A stretch of DNA of 64,000 nucleotides from Cadophora sp. MPI-SDFR-AT-0126 (Eukaryota > Ascomycota > Leotiomycetes > Helotiales > Ploettnerulaceae), in NCBI GenBank assembly GCA_020747065.1, contig JAGMVK010000003.1, forward strand, positions 2,666,001-2,730,000, written 5' to 3'. Under the pieces are notes generated by a model that was given only the letters and a program-made list of their open reading frames with translations, had not been told where the DNA came from and did not search any database. A program made the translations under genes and the position numbers. Of this stretch, positions 10,864 through 21,911 are shown piece by piece. Numbering within the stretch: position 1 is the stretch's first letter; each line of letters starts with the position of its first letter.

Positions 10864-13800
10864 CTACAACTTCATAATCTTGCTCTTGCCACAAATAACC
10901 TTCGCCAGACTCTCAATTGATCCACTACTCAACAGCTCCAAAACCTGCAAGTTCGCCTCGAACTCCCTCGTAATGAAGTTCCGCACCTCGATCGCCACCA
11001 GCGAATCAAGCGCATAGTTCGTCAACGGCCGGGTAATGTCCATATCCTCCTCTTCAATCATCAACACCGACGGTAACTTATTCAACAAACCGCGGCAGAC
11101 CACATCTTGTGCCTCCTCGATCGTCTTGCTGGCTTTCAAAGCCGCGTGAAATGAAACGACCGCGTCACTGTTGGATGAAGTCTCGGACTTTGCGAGCTCC
11201 TCAGCAGCCAGTCGCAAGTGCTTGAATTTGGCGTCGTTTGTCCAGAATGGGGTGCTGGGCGTGATGCGCACGCCCGTTATGGTATGGCTATTACATGCTG
11301 TAGCCAGACGGCCATTGATAGCCGCTCCCAGTAAAGCTAGCACCTCAACTTGACAGATCGTGTCACTGCCCAGGTTCTTCGCGACTTCTGCGGCGGCTTC
11401 GGCGTTCTCTGCTAGATACCCTGCGTCTGATACGGCGGTGAGATCGATGGATGAAGCTGGTAAGCCGAGACCGACGCGATATTGAACAAAGGCGTTGAGG
11501 AATGTGTTGGCTGCTGCATAGGCTGCTTGGCCTCTGTTGCCCACAGCACCGGCTGCGGAGGAGATAGCAACGAAGAAGTCGAGGGGTGTGTTTTTCAGTG
11601 CATTGTGGAAGTTCCAGGCGCCGCGGACCTTGGACTCCATTACCGTAGTGTACTCCTCGTATGTCATTTTCTCGAATAATACATCCTAACAACATCAATA
11701 ACAGCCCAGCCAGGGGACGAAAATATCTTACTCGAAGGACCATCGCTCCGTGGACAACACCTCTGATAGGTGGCATGCCCACAAGCTCTTTGGCAATCAG
11801 GTTTTCCACTGAGGTAGGATTGACGACATTACAAGATCGTACCACGATGTTTGCTCCAAGACTGGCGAGTTCATCGATGACTTCCTTAACTTTCCCGGTG
11901 GTAGATCCAGTTCTAGAGAGCAAAACGAGATTTCGGGCACCTTTGCTCACCATCCATCTCGCCATACTTCGTCCAAGACCTCCAGTTCCCCCGATGAGGA
12001 TGTATGAAGCATCTGGGCGAAGCAACTTGTTCTTTTTGCTTGAAGGAGTCGCCTGATAATGTGTTAGCTTATATTCGATAGTGCGGCAATCATGAAAGGG
12101 CTCACTTTAATCTGGTCGGAGCCCCGTGGCACGACGACCAACTTCCCATTCACATTTCCGCTGCCCAAGACCTTGAACGCAGTTTGGACATCAGAGATAG
12201 GAAAAACTGTGATTGATCCGAGTGGGCGTATCTTTCCGCAGTCCAGAGATTCGGATATTTTTGACATTAAGCGGGCCATGATCTTGGGTCGTGCAGTGGC
12301 AATAGACAGTAAGTTAACTGACATGAAGCTTGCGTTGTTGTCTACCCGAGTTGCATCGAACTTGGAAGTCTTGCCGATGGCGATAAAGCGGCCAAAACTC
12401 GCGAGACTCTGCCACAGCTCTTGGGATGCCTCGGGGTCAGCAGCACTACAGTTAACTACAACATCAACACCTTGCTCCTCGGTTGCTTGACGTAGTGCTG
12501 GGCCGAAAGTAGAAGTATGGCTAGAGAAAACATGATCACCGACGATCTTGTACATGCTCGTCAAGCGGTCTTTCTCCTCCTGACTTCCAACGGAAGCGAA
12601 CACCTCGGCTCCGGTAACGCTTGCCAGAGAGACAGCAGCTTCGCCAGCTGGGGTAGCAGCACCATGTATGAAGACCTTTTCGCCAAATTCCAGGCGCGCA
12701 AGGTCCACAAGGCCGTAGTGAGCAGTACAAAAAGCTATAGGAATTGAAGCAGCATCCTCGAAGGACATCTTATCGTTGATTCTGAACATGAAAGCCGCCT
12801 TGACGCGTGTGTAGTTTGCGTAGGTGCTGTGTGATAATGAAATACCAGCAACACGATCGCCGACTGCAGTATTGCTGACCATGCTTCCTATCCTGGTGGC
12901 GATTCCACTGCACTCGGAACCAAATTCGGTAGTATTGACTTGGCCCATTGCGATCATGAGGTCTCGAGAGCACATACCAACTGCTTTTACAGCAATCTCG
13001 ATCTCATCTGCAGCAATTTCTGATTCTACAGACTCGTCGTCTACGAAATACAGTGTCTCAAGGGCACCAGGCTTCGAACATTAGCATAGTCCAAACGTTC
13101 TAAGATCTTGACTTACAGTTCCAATCGCCATCTTCAACCCACGATCGCCTTGAGCGAAAGGTGTAGGTTCCAAGACTGTAGCACTGGTCTGCTTGTGCAC
13201 ATATTCGTTCATCTCTTCATCATTGACAATCCTTGGGGTGAATAGCGATCCATTTCTCTCCATGAATTCCAGCTCGCAGTTAGCTCCGGTTTCAGCGGCA
13301 AAGAGTCTCTCGAATGTGTTCAAAATTGCTTTTGACGCGGCCTCATCCGAAAGCTTCGACTTGGAATCCAAATCAAGTGTAGCGAATTTGAGTAGGGTTT
13401 CGGATCGGATGCTTCTACTCAAACCTGTGACCATGTTGGAGTCTGGGTTATCTGAGTCGGAGTAGGCACCTCGAACGACCCATAAAACTCCTTGCACAGT
13501 CGTCAACATTGATTGTAATTCCAAAAATTGAGCAGCTGTTAGTGTAGAAAGTAATGGCTTCTCGAGTTCTGAAATGAACAGACAAAGCTTCTCGTTGGTT
13601 TGGACCTTCCCGAGTAGGCCAGAGTCCGGTTTCCGCCCTGTAGAAACTTCGAGTGCATCGGCTAGTTTCCAGGCTAGGAGAGCTTGTGCTTCAGAATCTC
13701 CATGAATGATTACTACCTCTCCAGCAACAACACTTCTCCTGCCATTCAACAATGAATCGTTGACGTCCGCGTAATTGACACCATTCGATTGCCCATTTAT

Positions 13801-16800
13801 CTTTCGAGAATCGCCATTCGAAAGATGGGGAGTCTGTACGACGGGTTCCCATTCTAACTTATAGCACAGCTCACGATGGGACTCTTCCTCTGATGCCATC
13901 TCTCGCTCCACAATCGGCGAAATAGTAAGATCGTTGATGCGAATTACAGCTGTATCCAAGTTGTCGGCTGCGGTGGCAAACATCGAAACCTGGACAGGTT
14001 TGGGGTGGGTGAGAGGCGGTTCTCCCTGGCAAAATGCTCGGAGAGAGCTCCCAGGGATCTTGATTAGGTTTGTAATATTGTGATGGATACTCATACTTCC
14101 AATTGAAGATGGCAGGTAGACCGTGTCGAGCGTCCTCCGGCCAGCACCGAAGATAGGCCAGTACATCTCAATGAGTTGTTCCAAGAAGGCTGGGTGGACA
14201 ATGTTGCTTGATTGGATTCCGAGTGGCATTTCTTGTGAAGTATCCTCAGCAGTGATTGTCGCTACGGAGCAGGTATTGCTCGCTTTGCAATCGATCAATC
14301 CTTGGAAGGTTGGCCCGTATGCAACCCCCAGATCAGAGAGAGAATTATACATGAGTGTTTTGTTTACATCATCAGATGCGCTATTCTGAATCTTAGACGT
14401 AGCCGATTGTAGCAAAGCCTTGGCGTCTTGTAAACTTCTGGCATGATCAAAGTCTTCAGGATCAGCGCTACGGACAGCAATCAGACCTTTGCAGTGCTCA
14501 GTCCAGCCCTTTCCGTCGACGTATGAATGGATACGAAACTCTTCCCATGATTCTAAAGATACCAGGGGCATATCTTGATGTGGTCGAATTTGAAGAGTCG
14601 TCTCGACATCTTGGTCTGTAATCATGAGCGGCGCCGTGATGGAAACGTCCCGGAGCTCGAAATGATCGAAATGGGTACCTCGTGAGTTTGCCCGTTGAGA
14701 AGCACCCTCTATTGCCATCGAAATAAATCCTGACATTGGGAAAAGAGTCAAGCCCTGAATCTTATGGTGCCGAAGCCACGGGAGCTCATCGATACGCAGG
14801 ATATTTCTCCAGGTAGGCTCTAGATCGTTTGAGTAATTGGCGAGTATTCCCAAGACATCATTTCGAGAAGCTGAGCGATTCCTGCTTTTTTGAGATATTC
14901 TCGACTCATGCCAGTATTTAGTTTGGTGGTTCCAAGGATATCGGGGCATATCCACCAGCAGTAGAGGTGCTTTTCTCGGTCGTGGGAAATTGACAGCTCC
15001 AAGATTGAGAGTCGCGCCTTTCACAAACAAAGTCGCCGCCAAATCCATGGCCGACTCGACCGCATCCTTCTTTCGAATCAAAGCAGAGGCATAGGGTATG
15101 GCGATGGTAGTCGGGCCATTTGCCTTCAGAATTTGTTTCACGGGCCCAGCCAAAGCAGAGTGGGGTCCAATCTCGATAATCATGTCCACTCCCGTCTTGT
15201 AGCCATCCACGGGTTTGCACATGCTCGTCAGTGCTTCAGAGAATCGTACAGCTTTTGTGAGGTTATCGACCCAATATGAAGGTTGGAGCTTAGTACCTTC
15301 CACAAGATTTCCATACAAAGATGAGTGAAACCTGACATTGGTCACGAGAGGCTGCTCGATGGAGTCGAGAGTTTCATCGTATTCGTCCGCCACCAGCTTC
15401 ATGTGATGAGAGTGATACGCAACATCGACTTGCAACTTTCGATTGAATAGCTGTTTCGCTTCGATAAGAGCTTGCAGTTCATCAAGAGCAGGCTCGTCGC
15501 CGGAGATCGTCAAGCTTGATGGACTGTTGAAACAGGCAATTCTAACCTCCCTCTCCTTCAACTGAGAAATGAGTGGGGCAATGTCCTCTTCGCTTGCACC
15601 GACAGCCATCATGGCACCTTTCAGATTAGGAAACTGTTTTTTCAAGCTCACAACAGCCATTCCACGATAGTAGGAGATCGCCATACACGAAGCCAGTGGC
15701 AAAATGCCAGCAGCATACGAAGCTGCGATTTCTCCACTTTTGGGAATTCAAATTAGCAAGGAATCCATTCAATTTTCGCTTGACCGTAACATTTGATTTC
15801 ATAGATTGGGAATGCAGAAGCAGTTGAAAAAACAAAAGTTGATATCTTACCTGGAATGGCCGGTGACGGCGGTTGGTGTGATGCCCCAGGAACGTAGCAG
15901 ATCGGTCAACGCCAATTGAATTGCAGTGCATGCAGGCTGGCTGACGTGCGCTTCATTGACAGCTGAGGTCTCTGCATCTTTCCTGAGCTCAGCTAGAAAA
16001 GGTTAGTAACCACTTGAGGATCGTCTTTTATGTCACATACCGAGGAGCGAGAATGGTGCCCCAAAAGACACTAAGCACTCCTCACAAGCATCCATTGTAG
16101 CTTGGAAAATAGGATAATGCTCATAGAGTTCACGTCCCATCGCATTCCACTGAGCTCCTTGCCCAGTGAAGATGAAGCCAATTCGGGGTGACTCTGTTTG
16201 GCGTGTGGGGGTAGCTTTTCCAGAATTCAAGGTTTCGATTAGCTCGAACGAAGTGGAAGTGGAGATTGCCACTCTCCACTGCATCAACGAGCGCCGTTGA
16301 CCAAGTGTGTATGCAACATTACTCATTAGTTCGCTTTGGAAAATTTCCGGTCGTTGCTCCAGATAAATGCCCATGTTCTTCATCATTACCTCGAGGGCGC
16401 TTTTGTCGTTGGCGGAGAGGACAAAAAGCTTTCTGGCTTGGAGGGAGGGATCTTGTGTCTCTGGAACGTCAAGCTCGTTCTTCTTCAAAAAGGGTGCCTT
16501 TTCCATGATGATGTGAGAATTGGTCCCACCAAAGCCAAACCCGTTGACGCTTGCAAAGCGTTTGCCTCTTGGCCACGGACATTGGTTAATGGGAACCTGG
16601 ATTTGATTAGCCAATGGCCGTATATTTGTCCATGACCTAGACATATGCACTGAAACTTACCTTGAGGTTCCATTTCGCGAGGGGTATCTTTTCATTCGGT
16701 TTCTTAAAGTCATGATTGGGCAATATGAACCCACGTTCAAGCATCATTGCTGTTTTGATCACCGATATTATACCTATGGTAGGGTGTCAGAATAATTGCA

Positions 16801-18351
16801 AGGTCGTACATTTCTCAATGGACTGACCAGATGCGGCTTCTAGGTGGCCAATATTGGATTTGACAGATCCAACAAAGAGTGGCATTCTTGCGGTTCGGCC
16901 TTCACCAAACACGTTTCGCAGCGCTGTGGCTTCGATTGGATCGCCGACTTTGGTACCTGTGCCATGGGCTTCGACGTAACCAGTATCCCGTGGATTGATA
17001 CCAGCACTATCGTACACCGATCGAATGAGTGACTCTGGTAAACAGGTCAGCGAGGTTTCCCTTTCAACGAGTGGATTGCTTACCTTGAGCCTCTCCATTT
17101 GGCATAGTTATCCCAGGAGTTCTGCCGTCTTGGTTTATCCCACTAAAACAAGTTAGATCTCACTGATCCCTTCCGCAATTTGAGATCTGATTGTGAATGA
17201 GGTAGATAGGAGCTGCAGGTGACAGGTACCTTCCAACAATTACAGCGCGAATTGTATCATTATCCTTCAATGCTTGCTCTAAAGGTTTCAAAACAATCAT
17301 CCCACATCCCTCTCCCCGGCCGTATCCTGTGCCGCGGCTGTCAAAAGAAAATGATCTTCCCTCATCTGAAAAGAGTCTGCAAAAATTAACTGAGAGGTCG
17401 GCAAAGCGTGGGGTATGCTCTTACCGTGACATCGACATGGATATCCAGAACTCCGGTAACGTGTTCAGGTGGCAACCCCCGACGAGAGCTACTTTCGACT
17501 CGCCTATCCTCAGGCTCTGACATGCCTGATGTAATGCTACAAGACTAGAAGAGCAAGCAGTGTCCATGGTGAAGCTAGGCCCACGAAGGTCGAAGAAGTG
17601 AGATAACCGATTCGACTGCATCGCGAATGCGTTACCTGTATATGTTAGTTCGCGTAATCCACGTTGTGTTTCGACGCGAGTTCATACCTGTAGCTTGATA
17701 CATTGGAATTGACTCTGTATCCGAAAACAGTTGGGATTCGTATTCGGCAAATGAACCACCAATAAACACTCCAACATTCTTCCCTACAATCTCATGCTTT
17801 GGGATACCAGCGCTGTCCAGAGCTTCGAAAGTACATTCCAGGAGAATCCGCTGCTGTGGATCCATGGATGTCGCCTCCTGTGCCGTGAGACTGAAGAAAG
17901 GTGCGTCAAAAAATCCAACATCTTCCTTAAGGAAGTTCCCTCCAGCAGCATTGAAGCATCCTCGCTTCCCAGGATTCGGATGATAAAAGCTTGCGCTATC
18001 GAAGCGTTCTTTTGGAACTTCTGTCCATCCGCTTCTCGACCGAGAACACAGTTCCCAAAACTCATCCGGTGTGCTGACATTTCCTGGAAGGCGGCAAGAC
18101 ATCCCAACAATGGCAATTGGCATCTGCTTGGGTCGTTCAGGTTCTGTCAATCCTGATATGTATCCCTGGGTGTAGCCGTGTGTATAGCCAGTTGTATACG
18201 GTTCCGCTATCCTGTCGCTGCTGGCACTGGGAATGCGATTGTGGCCGTTCTCGCCGCCATTAAGAATCCCATTACCGTTTCCGTTCGTAACTTCCGGAAC
18301 TACGTAACTCCCAACGGCTGGAAACAGGCTTGTCGCAGATGGCGCCATCAA
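10864..18351 (-). CDS. Highly reducing type I polyketide synthase (KS-AT-DH-pseudoKR-ER-KR-ACP)
   Basis: This multi-exon gene (about nine short introns, roughly 2,300 aa) is an iterative fungal PKS that condenses malonyl-CoA. In coding order: KS with active-site DTACSSS (near 17570), His motifs EAHGTGT and [14 protein letters not shown] with GQGAQ and GHSSGE, the latter split by an intron near 15730-15850; DH with His in [10 protein letters not shown], but HPAFLEQ where HPxxLD is normal; a structural region with no SAM-binding motif, so no C-methyltransferase; ER (about 12070-13050) with [12 protein letters not shown] replacing the common GGVGQA-type motif; KR with GGTGGLG and catalytic Ser, Tyr and Asn; ACP with NYALDSL. 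No thioesterase or reductive release domain follows. The N-terminus has a small Gly-Tyr repeat. It is divergent from an FSH1-type hydrolase that could release the product. Confidence 0.96.
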
Positions 18352-20062
18352 GGCGTATGTTGCTGGAGTAAATACTCGCGAACAAAATCAGAGCATGAAA
18401 TCTGTTTTCAACAACGAGACTTGCAACAAGCAATTATATATAACCCCTCCCCTCGACTCCAATTGTGGAGATACACCGTACTTCCGTCGCCACGTCGTTT
18501 CTGGTGTTTCTTAGCACAGATGGCGCAAGACTTTCCGTGTAGTGTAGTTATAAAGCGATGGTAACTTTAACGAAGCCTAGAACTATATCAATCGAGTCGG
18601 ATTTACAAGTATTTGAATGAAAAAAATATCAAGGGAAGACTGTAACTGTATGAAGTGGGTAGTCGAATTCTGGTGGCAATGCACGGCCAGGGGATTTCAC
18701 AGGGGACTTTGCTCTCCGCGTGCACGACCATGGTGAACATCGTCTGGAAGAACTTCGAAACATAAACAGCCACTCATAGGCACTGGTGGACCAACAACAT
18801 GTCAGCGGCATAAAAGCCGCTTGGGTTTCGTTCCTTGGCAGTCTAGATGACAAGTTTGGACGAGAAAGTCAATGCACACCCCAGAATGGCATCAAGAAAT
18901 GATCTCCCGCTGATCAACGACAAATTTAACTGCTGCCGCTGGGCGCAGCGTGACCTTGATGGCTGAGTAGGCATATTCCTAGTCTCTTGGATGGATATCT
19001 GCCAGGGGCAGCTCCAACGTCCGAGGAATCTTCAACTCTGTCGTATCATAAGCTTCTTCATGGATCCCGGGAAAGCGCTATTACTTCAGTCAGAACATTT
19101 GCCAGTAAGTCCAAGGCCTCCTAGCTGTGAGGCTCGTGTCCAGAAGGTTAGATCTGTGATGGGGAGTTAAGCCCGGGTTGGACAACGGAGGCAGGGGACC
19201 GTCGTTTCTTATTGGTGAATAGCATTGACATCGGGGAAGTTGAGCGCTTGTACTACAAAACAAAGAAAAAATCTGATACTCAATCTGTGTCGATTGTCAC
19301 TGTCACTTGTCAAATGAAGGGTGAAAGGAAAGGGGGCGATGCAGTCTGGGGCGTTTGAATTGAGGTTAACCTCGAATCTGGTAAGCGACGGGCTAACTTC
19401 AATGGGTGTTGGGCGGGACGAGCTGAAAAAGTCCGGTTTATCCCAAAACACTCTCGAAACGAAACAACAAAACCGCCATCCTGTCTGAGTCCATACTCGC
19501 TAATTCCTATTTCTTCCCAATCGGAACCTAGAGTTTCGAATGACATGGATGAGTCCATGTCTTGCTTGATCTCCGATCTGGTCGACAGCTTAAGTCGATC
19601 AACCTGCTTCAGGCTTCTGGTGGGAAGCCTGAGGATGAGCGTCCACAGAGGCGAAGAACGAAGCCTGGTTGGTCAATCTTCAGCAGATCTCCGTACGTCT
19701 TATCAAAAGACCAGGCGGTTTCTTGCGATCTGCTGCCAAGATAAACAGTACTTAACTGCACGGTACATCTTCGGCATGCTTTGAGTAGTTCCAGACGGAA
19801 ACCCCAAGTCCTCTTTGTTTCTTCCTAGTTTCTCCTCATCGATCTAAGCGAGTATTCATTGGCTTGGCTCTCGCAGGATCATTGTCAGGGGCTCGGAACT
19901 AGCTTTCTATATGTGGTGGCTGTCCCGTTCATTGCAAAGTCAAAAACGAGTCTGAAAAACTCGTGCCTTTTCCAAATTTTCGTTGCTCCTTGGTTGCTTT
20001 CACTCTGTCATTAGCTGTTACTTGTACCTGGCGTACAGTAAATCCACTCATTCTATACTAAT
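18352..20062. promoter_or_regulatory. Divergent promoter region between PKS and FSH1-type hydrolase
   Basis: This 1.7 kb gap lies between the PKS start (minus strand) and the hydrolase start (plus strand). No coding exon is recognised; the short ORFs are not supported by domains. A head-to-head arrangement suggests co-regulation. I cannot identify a specific transcription-factor site. Confidence 0.55.
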
Positions 20063-21025
20063 ATGAAGTTCTTGTGTCTTTGTGGAGCGTATGGTAGCTC
20101 AGATGTAAGACTCGCTTGTTCTTCGTGTATCTCATCATGTGCTGACAATCTCGAACAGAAATTCAGAGTCCAGCTTGGTATGCATTCTTGTATCCATCGT
20201 CAGGTGCTTAATATTAATGTACCAATAGCTCCTCTAGTCAACGAACTTGCCTCGGATAATACCGCTGAACTTCATTTCATACACGGTCCTGTTCAGGCCT
20301 ACCCACCTGAAGGTTTTGAGGAATACTTTGGACAAGCACCTTACTATCGCTTCATCGAACCAAACAAAGGAGATGGGAATGGAGAGGGTGACGATGTTCT
20401 CGAACGCATTCGGCACTTTCCCGAAGGAGCTACAGCAGAGGATCAGATGCGAGAACTCATGAGCTACGGTGCTGGTTCGGTTGGTTCAACGCCTGACTCT
20501 TCCGATGATGGCAGCAACTATGGCGACTATTCGAACTCGAGTGCTCAGAACGCCATGGATTATCTCTACCAAATTATGGAGAAGGACGGTCCATTCGATG
20601 GAATTGTTGGGTACTCCGAAGGAGCCACCGTTGCTGCGACCTTACTGCTACATGAGCAACGAAGATTTGAGAGAGAAGGAAGGATGCCAATGTTCAAGTG
20701 CGCTTTGTTCTTTGCTGGGTGGCCACCCATGACACCGGAATTTGATGGCATCGTTCTTGCAGACGAGACAGATCTGACCATCACCATTCCTACTTGTCAC
20801 ATCAGTCAGTATTCACCTATTTCACTACCCGCACGCTCAAATGCTAACGTAGCAAAAGTTGGCTCTCTTGATCCATATTTAGCCGGATCTCTTGCCCTCT
20901 ACAATATTTGCGACATGGACACAGCAATCCTCTTCGATCACGCGAAAGGCCATACCTTGCCACGGCACAAAGACACTGTCAGGGAACTGGGCGATGTTAT
21001 TCGGAACATGATATCTACTATTTGA
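20063..21025 (+). CDS. FSH1-family serine hydrolase, LovG-like candidate thioesterase
   Basis: This four-exon gene (20063-20104, 20159-20177, 20229-20804, 20859-21025) encodes 267 aa. It belongs to the FSH1 alpha/beta hydrolase family, which includes LovG, the thioesterase that releases the nonaketide from LovB. The nucleophile is in GYSEGA, the acid is in GSLDPY and the histidine in GHTLPR, so the catalytic triad looks intact. The early KFRVQLAPLVNEL and the HFIHGP block match the family. Two tiny first exons are typical for it. The PKS next door lacks a release domain and this gene is divergent from it, so off-loading of the polyketide is the most likely role. A general esterase function cannot be excluded. 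Confidence 0.92.
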   Translation: MKFLCLCGAYGSSDVRLACSSCISSCADNLEQKFRVQLGMHSCIHRQVLNINVPIAPLVNELASDNTAELHFIHGPVQAYPPEGFEEYFGQAPYYRFIEPNKGDGNGEGDDVLERIRHFPEGATAEDQMRELMSYGAGSVGSTPDSSDDGSNYGDYSNSSAQNAMDYLYQIMEKDGPFDGIVGYSEGATVAATLLLHEQRRFEREGRMPMFKCALFFAGWPPMTPEFDGIVLADETDLTITIPTCHISQYSPISLPARSNANVAKVGSLDPYLAGSLALYNICDMDTAILFDHAKGHTLPRHKDTVRELGDVIRNMISTI

Positions 21026-21911
21026 TCCAAAGATTCGGCGACATGGCATTCACCAAGAGCATATTTGAGCATTCCTTTCACAGCATAGGCGGCGGCGCAT
21101 TGTGCGGGGCAATCCATTTGGGCAGGTACCCCTTTAGATACTACTATTATATACAATATATCCATAATAGAATGTCAGAAATTTTTGAATCTTGCACCTT
21201 CGAGTTCAGCGACACTTTTTCGAGCATTGAGTCTGCGCTCACATGCTTGCGATTTCTCTTTTTCTTATAAAAAAAACACAATGGCAAAGCAGTACATCTT
21301 TTCTCTGACCGCGATCCAATCAACGATCATTCTAGTATTACAACTGTAGGAAACTCGATATCTCCTTACTTCTCTTCCTCGATTCAGGCGTCATCAAGTC
21401 AAGCCAATCGCTTGGACATTTGTTCGTTCCAGTCCGTGCACATGCGCTCCACCAAACCCGGTCAAAGCAGGGTTTCTCTCCAGAAACTCAGGGATCCGAC
21501 AGATCCAGATCAGGTCAGATCTACTTGCAGATCCAACGTGCTTATCCCCCGTTAGTCCAATCAGGAAGCCGATGATCACCTGTCCAAGCTCAAATCTCGC
21601 AAAAATGGTGTCTCACGGTCCGAGAAACCTCGGGTTCACTGACACCACGAACGCTTCAGAAATGTTTGGCAGAGCGCTGCCCCGTTCAAGAGAGAAAGAA
21701 AACAAAGGACGAACAAGGTGAGATGCCGAGTTCTTGGCTAAAACATTAGAGGAAGACACCAATGTTTGCGTTTCCACAGCCTCCTCCGGCTGCGCAATGG
21801 CGAAGCTTGACCAATGTCTGCGCGAGTCACAATTAATGGGAAAGGGTCTGATGCAGATGTCGTTGCGGTGCTCCTTCCATGTTTGTTTGCTAGATTTTGA
21901 AACTTTTGAGG
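21026..21911. other. Intergenic region upstream of the ABCB transporter
   Basis: About 0.9 kb between the hydrolase stop and the transporter ATG. No convincing exon is seen on either strand; the open frame at 21613-22191 on the minus strand mirrors the transporter's first exon and upstream region. It should contain the transporter promoter. Confidence 0.4.

Noticed and set aside
13900..14100. Possible C-methyltransferase domain in the PKS
   Set aside because: I looked for a SAM-binding glycine motif between DH and ER and found none; the spacing fits a structural pseudoKR region only.
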